The notes beneath the pieces were generated by a model. That model had not been told where the DNA came from. It saw only the letters and a program-made list of their open reading frames with translations, and did no database searches. Position numbers and translations under genes: made by a program. From positions 44,234,659-44,298,658 of the forward strand of contig CM049313.1 in NCBI GenBank assembly GCA_026874595.1: a stretch of DNA of 64,000 nt, in the 5' to 3' direction. This document shows, piece after piece, positions 55,646-64,000 of this stretch. The first letter of the stretch is position 1. Every line of letters begins with the position of its first letter. The stretch comes from Sipunculus nudus (lineage: Eukaryota > Annelida > Sipuncula > Golfingiida > Sipunculidae).

Positions 55646-56101
55646 ATGTCCACAAATTTGATGGAAATAATGCTGCCGCCCGGAACTGTGCCTGCCACCA
55701 TCCCGTTTCCACAAACACAACTGGAAGAAGGGGAGTTACCCCGTCCCGATCACGGAATGGGGGCCGCAGAACAAGAACCCGCACCAGATGTGGTAGAAAT
55801 GGCAAACAACATCAACGAATTCCTCGCTAGCCTTGGCCCGCCACCCACCACAGAGCAAACGGGGTCCACCCCACCAACACCCCCAGAAAAAAAGAAAAAA
55901 CGTAAACGTCCTGTTCCCGAGAAGAAACAACCATCAAAACGGATCAAACGCCAGCAAGTTGTTCCTGATGATGATGAAGATGCCAGAAAGAAAGAAGAAA
56001 AGAAAATCATCAGCAAACTTGAACTTTATTTCAATAAGATTGAAACAAACATCAGTCTTATCAAGGAACTTTTAGTTAAGCTGCAAACCTATAAACATTA
56101 A
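55646..56101 (+). CDS. Unrecognised 151-aa protein with nuclear-signal-like tract and C-terminal helix
   Basis: An acidic/Pro-rich N-terminal half leads into KKKKRKRPVPEKK and KRIKRQ, a bipartite nuclear-signal-like tract. The C-terminus is a coiled-coil-like helix (KLELYFNKIETNISLIKELL). Starting at 55601 would add 15 residues but lies only 5 nt past the TATA box. It is the last gene before the right end. It may be an early regulatory or terminal-protein-like factor, but nothing in the sequence proves either. Confidence 0.75.
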   Translation: MSTNLMEIMLPPGTVPATIPFPQTQLEEGELPRPDHGMGAAEQEPAPDVVEMANNINEFLASLGPPPTTEQTGSTPPTPPEKKKKRKRPVPEKKQPSKRIKRQQVVPDDDEDARKKEEKKIISKLELYFNKIETNISLIKELLVKLQTYKH

Positions 56102-56243
56102 GCGTTTCATATGTTTGTATTGAATTAAAGTTTTGTATTTGGATTATACCATGCCTTTTTTTTCTTTCTTTTATGACGTGTGGGATATGTATAGGTGCGT
56201 GTATGTTTGAAAGGAACCCAACCCTCCAGCCAACTCCACTAAA
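56102..56243. other. Right subterminal spacer
   Basis: It has an ATTAAA near 56125 that could act as a polyadenylation signal for the rightward genes. Its inner part (about 56205-56243) resembles, in reverse orientation, the left sequence at about 25880-25935, so the ancestral inverted repeat was longer. Confidence 0.5.
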
Positions 56244-56625
56244 GTTAAACACCACCCGGTCAACCGCCAGGGGGCCCCCTCCCCCACCCCTCCCACCCAG
56301 TCCGCATTCCTCCCAATTAATTAATCACTTTTTGGCACTTATTAATGACTCTACTCAGGATGGTACTTATTAATGGTTTTGGTACTTATCAATGACTTTT
56401 TGGTACTTATTAATGACTCTACTAAGGATGGTACTTATTAATGGTTTTGGTACTTATCAATGACTTTTTGGTACTTATTAATGACTGTACTAAGGATGGT
56501 ACTTATTAATGGTTTTGGTACTTATCAATGACTTTTTGGTACTTATTAATGACCAAAAATGGGACTTATTAATGGTTTTGGTACTTATCAATGACTTTTT
56601 GGTACTTAATATATATAGCACTACT
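56244..56625. repeat. Right terminal inverted repeat (382 bp)
   Basis: Reverse complement of 24618-24999 with no difference seen by eye. It ends AGCACTACT next to the target duplication. Confidence 0.95.
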
Positions 56626-56631
56626 TACATG
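56626..56631. repeat. Target-site duplication, right copy (TACATG)
   Basis: Exact match to 24612-24617. Confidence 0.95.
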
Positions 56632-57795
56632 GTTTGGCTATTTTATATTAACCATTAAATTATTTAAATTATTCCGATCATTGTAACTTTATGGTAGTAC
56701 AAGTAAAGCATGCAGCATGGCAACGCATATTAGTAAATTTGAAAAGTACCTCAAAATCGCAAGTGCAAGTCAAGTTCAAATTCAACAAAGAAGAATGTAC
56801 TTCTCAGAAACACCAAATTTCAACAAAGCATTGGCACTGATGTTTTAAATGCCTAAGAAAACCAGTCAATAAACATGATTCCAAATATATACTAGGTTGT
56901 AAATTGACTAAATTCCACGATTTCTGATATAAGTTTGGAAAGTGTTAAATATTATGCATTACCTAACTGCAATCAAGGAATCACAAGATTTCCAACTGGG
57001 TTGGTCGATGATAAATATCAACTTGACTTGTATATGAAACTTTGGGGTACTGCTTAACAGTGCATTTTTATTCAATTTTCACTGGGTTACCACAGATTTT
57101 TAGTTCCAAAGTAATTGATGTATGTCAGGTTCATGTTGATCTCCACTGACATTTTGGTTCAAACATAAAAGCGTAAAGACAAAAGAATCATGACAGAGAA
57201 TAAACAAACCTATCTAGCCATTTACTTAAAGAAGGTTCTAAAAGTAATTCTACCAAATTAAGAACAGATAAAGTATTCTCCCTTATGTTAGCTCATTATT
57301 GTTGAGACTCAAAATGTATGAACTTGTTAAAATGCAAATGTAATGTTCAATAATCTTCTGCATCCCACTTCTGACACCAAATAATGTGACTGGTCTGCTG
57401 GTCATTAACTGTGGCCCATGAATACCCTTTTCTGATATCTCACTACTATCTGCAATATCTCAACTATTTCAAAAGTTGATTACATAATCTGAATGTTACC
57501 CTACTTCAGTGATGAAATCTTATAACATGACCACCCTGCCATTATACTGCTTTGCTTGGTCCTGATCAAACATATGAAAATTGAAAATAGACTAAAATGT
57601 CTGGCACCACCATCTTGGTCACTTTGTAACTTTTATGGTCTCCGAAGGTGGTTGTATTAGGGGCCATTTTATTTTTAGTGGTTTCACTGTGTTAAACAGA
57701 ATGGGTTTCCCAGTGATACAGTTAAAAATGCACTGTTTTAGTTTAAATTTTTTCAGCGAATCTTCAAAATTTAGTAAGCAAAAAGCGATACAAAC
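56632..57795 (-). other. Right part of the interrupted host intron
   Basis: AT-rich host sequence. No gene or named repeat seen. Confidence 0.6.
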
Positions 57796-58114
57796 CTCAG
57801 AAGCTTTCCCATCAGGCACTTTTGACTTTACGGCACTAATCTGACAGGCTTGTTCACCCTGGGTTATAATACTCTCTGGATAATCTGGCTCTGGGTTGGT
57901 GTCTTTGATACTCAATGACCCAGTTATGACAGTGTCCTTGACACTCATTGACCCAGTTGTGACCCCAGAAGATTTAGAAGAAGAAAGTCTCTGCTTGTAA
58001 TTTAATTGGGTGTCATCATCTAAGAGCCAGGATACTGGCTTCTTATTGGTCCGTCGGTTCTTGTATTTTTCATGAGTGACTGTGGAAATATCCAGGCCTG
58101 GAAGGCCTTTCTGC
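57796..58114 (-). CDS. Internal exon of the minus-strand host gene, right of the provirus
   Basis: The acceptor is CCACTAG before 58114 and the donor is GAG before GTTTGT. It reads GLPGLDISTVTHEKYKNRR, then VSWLLDDDTQLNYKQRL, then a Ser/Thr-rich linker. The product is not recognised. The next exon (24050) lies beyond the whole provirus, so splicing must cross it. Confidence 0.65.
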
Positions 58115-59596
58115 CTAGTGGTCTACCAGCAAGAGAAACAGCAAATGTTAGTTCCAGTATCACTGTATATTAGTATAAAAACACTACCTCTAGCAACACA
58201 TGCATAAAATGTCAAAGTTAATGCATAAGTTAAATAATTGACTAAATTACTGACTTAAAGTTAGTAAAACTGACACAAATACTTTTTTTAATATTTCAAA
58301 CACATGCTTTGTATTGTAAAATTTTATTGCAGATCTTCTGGGGCAGTATTGAAAGCACAGTTTAAGCTCTTTGGCATTTAACATCTCAAATGTATATAGT
58401 ACACAGTTGCTGTTTTTATTCACTTAAACATTATTTCTAAAGATATTTCAAGAGCAATACAGTATATTAAGGCAAAACCTAATATGAACCATCCTTTATC
58501 TCAGAGCTACATTTTACCAGAATGTCTGCCTTTCAATGCTTTTGTAAACATGTGTAAATATTAGATTCTAGTGGTCTAGATTCTAGTGATTCTACTGGTC
58601 TCTAGAGACTAATCATCAAGATCCTAACTGTGTCAAATGAGTATAAGGATCTGCTGATCGTTTCATCAAAGTTAGCAAAGCTTTATTGCGGAAAATAGCA
58701 GGCTCAGTTATGACAAACTTGCTTTAAGCCACTCAAAGTGCAGGAAAAAAGCACAAAATTGGTCATTAAAAGTCAATCACATTAAAAACATAATGATAAT
58801 CAAATAAAGTAATTAAATATTTCATAAATATAGAAGTATCTTACAATGTTGTATGAAGGGAATTTTAATGTTTCTTTTTTCACCACCTAGTTTTCAAGCA
58901 TTCAACAAACAATGGACCATAACTGCCATAGCCATACAATTTCAATTGTATTTATTTGTAGATGTTACTGTTATTGGCCTTATTAAAATTTTTTTATTAA
59001 GGAACACTGTCTCACAGAGATAACAGGCATAAAAATATGAAGATATGCCCAAAATGAGAAACCATGGAATATGATCACTACATGCATGTTAATAATTTGA
59101 ATGTTATTTCTGTGCTAAATCTGATTACTAGGGCTGTAACGATCCACTGGTACATCGATACATCGCAATACAAAGTCAAATATTGTATTGGTATAGGCAG
59201 ATGTCCTTGTATCGATACATTTACAATATTTGACCATGTAATGAGAAGTGACGTCTTATTTTAAAATAGTCTCTCTGCACCATCAAAGGTGAAATTTCAC
59301 TGGCATTCTAATGCCTAATTGTTTGTTAATCAATCTTATTTGTTGTCCTGAATACCACATTATAACAGTAGGCTTATTTAAATGTCTATATACAAATTAT
59401 AGGAAAACTCAGCTTGGATTTCAAATTTTTATGCAATATATATGTACCGTATTGTGTATCATATTGTTAGCAAAATACTGAGATATGTCTCCTATCATTA
59501 GATAATGTATTGTTACAACCCTACTGATTACAGTACTATAACATGATATATACTTGTATAGCACAAATATTATTATTGGGACCATAGAGACCTTAC
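58115..59596 (-). other. Intron of the minus-strand host gene
   Basis: It contains the hAT-type MITE at 59129-59523 and otherwise AT-rich sequence with no gene seen. Confidence 0.6.
59129..59523. mobile_element. hAT-type MITE (395 bp)
   Basis: The ends are TAGGGCTGTAACGAT and, inverted, ATTGTTACAACCCTA (13 of 15 bases match). Direct 8-bp copies of CTGATTAC flank it (59121-59128 and 59524-59531), as expected for hAT transposons. It has no coding capacity. Confidence 0.88.
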
Positions 59597-59818
59597 CGTA
59601 TGTGTCCTTGCATCCGGCTTCAGATGGAGCCCCATAGTTCCCGGGGTACTGTGTAGCAGGCGGTAGACGTGCTCTACGATTCCGAGACCTCGTACCAGAT
59701 TATCTCGCTGCAGCAGCCCACTGATTCTTTCCAGTTCTTCTTCCTCCAGAATCTCCATTGGTTTGGTGGTATCTACAGGTTCCATTGAGCGCTCTGTGCT
59801 GGCCAGGTGGTAAGCCTG
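59597..59818 (-). CDS. Internal exon of the minus-strand host gene
   Basis: Donor GTAAGGTC; acceptor at TTTTCAAG or three bases further at AAGCAG. It encodes acidic, helical sequence (ILEEEELERISGLLQRDNLV) and GLGIVEHVYRLLHSTPG. No domain recognised, but it looks folded and conserved. Confidence 0.65.
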
Positions 59819-60920
59819 CTTGAAAATTAATTATCCTTCCAGGTCAAAGGTCACATGACAATGTAGATGTGACATTAGCAAACACTGCATATACACACAC
59901 AAAATGCTCCAAGAAAATGGTCTGCTAGAAAAGAAATTATTAATACATTATTCTGGGTCAAAGGTCAGGTAGTTTATTTGATGTTTACATCTCTGAAATC
60001 CTTTTTATATTCATGGCGTGTTTCAAGGTGACCAGAAAAGATGCAAGTAAAAGCCAAAGAAATTTAATCAAGCTTGAATTTGTGGTGTCAGTAGGCAAAG
60101 CTGAATATATTATTTCAAGTAGCTATCTCCTTGATTATCTTATACAGTTCTGCAATGTTGTTTAGTACATGTATGAAACATGAAGGATCCACAATTTTCT
60201 CTGTACCTGAGTGGAAATTTTCAAAGACTTACTAGGTGTACAATTTTGTCCGTGATTTAAGAAATGCCAAAACTAGAACTGAAACCACTACTTTCCATTT
60301 ATCATTGGTATGTCAATTAACGTCTCAATTCACTAACTGTCATATGGAAAATAGAATAATCTTCTTATCAGTAATTAGAAAACAGTAACTGTAACAGTTA
60401 CTGTTATCTGTTTCAGGAACAGTATGCTGTGAATCAGTATTGATTATACAGAAATAGAAACATTGATTCACAGCCAAAGGCAGACTGTTTCTACTGCTGC
60501 AAACCAAGAGAAGAACTTTTAAGTACATGAAATATGATTTGTGGCAGGTACTAAGCATGCCCATCCCAGTATCTAAATACTATTAAATTTTCTAATGCCA
60601 GCTAAACATTCTGATATCACATGAAATATCAATCTATAATACCATGAACTATAGCTGGGATATACCTAAACAGAAACATATCCTTTTCTAAATGGGGGCA
60701 TGGACATTACATTATTATATTTGCTGTTAATAAAACAGGTTAACTTAAAAAATCAGTGGTAAAATATGATTTTCTGAATAATGTAATTTGCTGGTCAGTC
60801 TGATAATTCCTTTTTTTAAGAGTTAAGGACACTAATAACTGAAAGATCATATAAAATTATTTCTTATAGTGTCTATATGAGTATTTTTTTCATGATCCTA
60901 ATTGATGATCAAATAGTGTA

Positions 60921-62009
60921 CCGTATTTATTCCAATTTGGCGATCCCTCTTATTTCTCGACCCCAAAAAATATTTTGAAAGCATAATTTCTAAAATGACT
61001 CTAATTTCGCAACTGCCGACAATGTTTCCTGTCAACGATGTTAAGGTGAAATGCCTCCATCTCTCACGGGCACCGCAGTTTGTATCTGACTAGATTCTTA
61101 TAACATTGAGCATCCACATCAAACTTGTTTCCAATAAAATTTTTGAAGATACAAAGATGCGTTATTCATAATATATAAACATGATAAAGCGTTCAAGATC
61201 AAAATGGGTGTCCTTGACGAAGCAAACTCGTGTACCATTCCTGGTACGCACGTGCCTCGTGTGTGATTCACGTGGGATCTTTAGCAATAATATTTACAAT
61301 GTGCGGGAAAGCACGCGCGGTGGAACAACTGTGACACAGTTGGAACTATCATCTTAGTTAAGTTTAAATGACCCCGGTTAGTTTTTGGATGGGTGACCGC
61401 GCGTACCAAACAGGGCCCGATCTAGGGCACGTCAGATAGGACCATTTCCGGTCGTATATATTTTAACGCACCTTTACTTTCCTATATTTATTACCTATTA
61501 TGCAAATAAAAGTTATCTGATAATAGGCAGTTATTTTTTATAAAGTCTTCTTCCAACTCCCTTGCAGCTGCTTGTCCCTTTTTGGCCAAGCCAATATCGG
61601 CGCCTGGTGGGTTGACTTGGAACAGCTGGTAGTTACATGAGTTGCCGTCCATGTCAAGTGATCGTACCTATACGCGAAGTAGTGATCATTTTGTAAAGTG
61701 ATTTAGCTCAGTTTGATTAATCATTTGCGGACTCCATATAATTCATGTGACAGTTGGAAGCCTGTTTGTAGGAAATACTGTTTAGCTAACAAAAAAACTT
61801 ATAAACGACCAAATTATCACTCCATTCATATGACCGCTCGAGTGTCAGAGCGGCTCTGCGTCTCTACGAAAGGTTATCAAACCGCATGCCTCTAAAATCT
61901 CGACCACCACAAATTCTGCAGGAAGATAATTCTCAAATATCCTCCATTATCTCGACCTCTGAGAAAATTAATTATTTTTAAGTGGTCGCCAAATTAGAAT
62001 AAATATGGT
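60921..62009. mobile_element. Non-autonomous DNA transposon flanked by TA, with 5S-like segment
   Basis: The left end CCGTATTTATTCCAATTTGG continues CGA; the right end is its near-perfect inverse (two mismatches in 23). TA lies on both sides, fitting Tc1/mariner/pogo-type insertion. On the minus strand, about 61673-61540, lies a short open stretch with LFQVNPPGADIGLAKKGQAA that may be a transposase remnant or captured exon. Confidence 0.75.
61355..61415 (+). pseudogene. 5S rRNA-like fragment
   Basis: AGTTAAG, then CCCGGTTAGTTTTTGGATGG and GTGACCGC match the 3' half of animal 5S rRNA, including the internal promoter A-box/IE area. The 5' and 3' parts are degenerate, so it is a 5S-derived SINE piece or a pseudogene, not a working gene. 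Confidence 0.6.
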
Positions 62010-63077
62010 ACCTTCTATATGGGAATTTGATACCAAGGACTCCTAAATTGATGAATGTTTCAAGGGGTACCTATTGGGTATCCTTTTCTCACTATTTCAA
62101 TATCTTACCTTAAGCTTGCTAACTGTGGCAGATATACATGCAAGTATGCAAGTTAATACATGCTTAAAAATGCTTTTAATCACAGCTACACCGGTGCAAC
62201 TATGTATAACATGCAGGGACTGTTTCAGGATTTTGGCCCAAGGGGATGACCGACTGGATCAAATAACTACTTCTAATAAATACTACTTAGCATCTGATCT
62301 ACCTGTTCACCTGCAAATACACGAGTGATCTTATGAACTATAACATGACAGTGTGTATGATAATATCATACACTCTGTACAGCTCCTGTACTGAAATACT
62401 GATAAAAATACATGCTGACATGTGCATACATATAGTGGTTAAATATCTGCCCAATAACATTCACAGTATATGTACATATATATGTGAATGAAAGCCAAGT
62501 GGAGGAAGCCACTGCACGTCACATCCAAGTGAATATTTACCGGTTTTAGTATCATCTCTGTACTCCAAGTGGGATTGGCCTGGTTTGGACAGAAAAACAT
62601 TATAAATATGTCTCCTATACTGGAAACAGGCTGTGCCATCACAGATTTATAATACATAATATAAATATACCCAGGAAAACCTTGAGGAGGCCTCTGAACT
62701 GAAGAATACCAAGTACTCAATTATAACTCTTTCCAGCACTTTAACTTTATAAAATTGTATACAGGTTTAAAGAATGAACAGCTACTGATGATCACATCCA
62801 GTGGGGGACCTTGGTATTTATTACAGAAACACTATCACTGGTGATTTTTATACATTATATATGGCAGGAATTCTAAATCAGACTTTTGATTTTAGTGTAG
62901 GTATACATATTCCAGGTAATTTTTAGTTTCTGAATTCATCATCTCACATCTTTCACAAACATTACACCCAAAAAAGTCTTTGTGTTAAATTTTTGTGGTC
63001 ATACATCTTGTGATATAAACTAATACTAAATATATGTCTTGTCCTGTATCTTGTGCTTTTATAAAAAGACAGCTCAC

Positions 63078-63252
63078 CTCAGAACTATACTTGTGAGAAA
63101 ACAGTCTTCTGGCAGGAGGGATGGTGCTGCGTTTGACCTTTCTCCGCCTCGACCCAGGGCTCTCAGGACGAAGACCTTCACCTCGTGGCTTGCCCTTCTT
63201 AAGCATGGCATCCAGTTTTTCTTGCTTTTTCATAATTTCTTCCCTCTGTAGC
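63078..63252 (-). CDS. Internal exon of the minus-strand host gene
   Basis: Acceptor TTTATAG and donor GTGAGCTG bound it. It encodes a charged coiled-coil start (REEIMKKQEKLDAMLKKGKP) and a basic linker (GSRRRKVKRSTIPPARR). No family recognised. Confidence 0.65.
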
Positions 63253-63944
63253 CTATAAATACAGTAGACAAATTCCACTGAATATGAAATGCAACAATGA
63301 ATTTAAGAATAAATTTAAATTAAAACAGTGCTGCAAAAGCATTTTCAAACATATTGAAAAGAAAGTAAAATATAAGCTTTTGATATAGCAATGTATGTCC
63401 TGCCAGTTCTGCAGACTATCAACACCCTTTTTTTTACCAGATGGGGAGTCATCATTTTCATGCCTTTTAGGCTTTAATAGAGACATAAACAACTTTATGG
63501 TTTCAAAATAACAATCCCTTGATTCAAAGTAAGGGTCAATCTCTTGGTTATATTCATAACTGCACAGATCTAACAAAATGCATACCTTCTACAATGCTTA
63601 AAACAAATGGCTCACTTGTTAAAATTAAATAAATCCTTTTATTCACAATACTTAACTGAAATCCATAAATCTGAAAAGATATCTTGTATACCATCAAACA
63701 AACAGATGTAGAAACAATGAAAATACCCTATCCACATCTGGCGGCAAACCAAGCCAACCTTTTATGAAACTCTTCTCACCCTCAAGAAATCAAAATTGCA
63801 TTGCAATCATTCCATAACAATATGTAAATTAGATGTCCAAATCAGATAGAAGGCCAGACAGACATGGGTTAGAAAGTATCCTTCATCTAAACTTAATGAT
63901 ACAGGTAATCCACCAATGCAGTACAAGCAATGAACACGTTTTAC
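63253..63944 (-). other. Intron of the minus-strand host gene
   Basis: AT-rich; nothing further seen. Confidence 0.55.
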
Positions 63945-64000
63945 CTTGCACACTCAGATCTGGCCTTAAATGCTGCTGTCTCCTGGTAGAGGGAGCCACT
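63945..64000 (-). CDS. Partial exon of the minus-strand host gene at the right edge
   Basis: The donor GTAAAACG follows GCAAG at 63945. The visible part reads GSLYQETAAFKARSECA in the open frame. It continues beyond the window, so the gene's 5' part is not available. Confidence 0.5.

Larger units (their letters stand above)
24618..56625. mobile_element. Complete Polinton/Maverick (adintovirus-like) provirus
   Basis: The element is 32,008 bp with 382-bp inverted ends that start AG and end CT, flanked by a 6-bp target duplication. It encodes the diagnostic set: protein-primed DNA polymerase B, retrovirus-type integrase, FtsK/HerA-type packaging ATPase and hexon-type major capsid proteins (two). 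Around it are some 18 more genes, several small and basic as expected for virion core proteins. It is larger than the 15-25 kb usual for the group. The coding density is high, with overlaps and very short spacers, quite unlike the host flanks. The lineage call rests on gene content; a close relative cannot be named without a search. Confidence 0.95.
59819..63077 (-). other. Intron of the minus-strand host gene with a TA-flanked transposon
   Basis: It contains the element at 60921-62009. The rest is AT-rich without supported coding sequence; a small exon could be missed. Confidence 0.5.

Overview
The window is animal nuclear DNA, most likely from a mollusc and probably a bivalve. It is AT-rich and intron-rich, with GT-AG exons, TA and AT microsatellites, CGTCCGTC-type interspersed repeats and many short DNA-transposon remnants. 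Into it has inserted a complete, young Polinton/Maverick (adintovirus-like) provirus of 32,008 bp at 24618-56625.

Host left flank (1-17 kb): the plus strand carries METTL5, the 18S rRNA N6-adenosine methyltransferase, in coding exons between 2279 and 9622. Next to it, head to head, are the first two exons of an unrecognised minus-strand gene (1858-719). The region 9.6-17.2 kb shows no gene. Host right gene: a second minus-strand gene, not recognised, has exons at 63945-64000 (running off the edge), 63252-63078, 59818-59597, 58114-57796, 24050-23832, 18701-18509 and 17610-17240 (stop). The provirus sits inside the intron between the 57796 and 24050 exons. Two further non-autonomous elements lie in this gene's introns: a hAT-type MITE at 59129-59523 and a TA-flanked element at 60921-62009 that contains a 5S rRNA-like segment.

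Provirus ends: the target-site duplication is a perfect TACATG. The 382-bp terminal inverted repeats look identical base for base and begin AG. Only the left end carries an array of about eight 91-bp G/C-skewed repeats.

Provirus genes, left to right: a minus-strand locus open in two overlapping frames; a minus-strand unknown gene with a 1-nt homopolymer break; then plus-strand protein-primed DNA polymerase B, packaging ATPase, an 844-aa unknown, a 673-aa Pro/Arg- and Lys/Glu-rich protein, a 436-aa structural-type protein, a 223-aa protein, a retrovirus-type integrase with chromodomain, an 81-aa membrane protein, three small basic proteins, a 544-aa proline-rich protein, and two tandem major-capsid-protein paralogs. 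A minus-strand RING-type protein follows, then plus-strand double-PC4 single-stranded-DNA-binding protein, two 420-codon paralogs (the second broken by 1 nt), and three small proteins. No adenain-type maturation protease was found.

Regulation: most plus-strand structural genes follow a TATA box that often contains the stop codon of the gene before it. Several neighbours overlap as ATGA or TAATG. The divergent promoters of the replication and regulatory genes instead carry ETS-like ACCGGAAGT motifs, repeatedly spaced 30-31 bp apart. Together this suggests early (ETS-array) and late (TATA) classes in a virus-like element able to replicate by protein priming, package DNA, build a capsid and integrate. 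Identical repeats, intact target duplication and nearly all-open genes point to a recent insertion.
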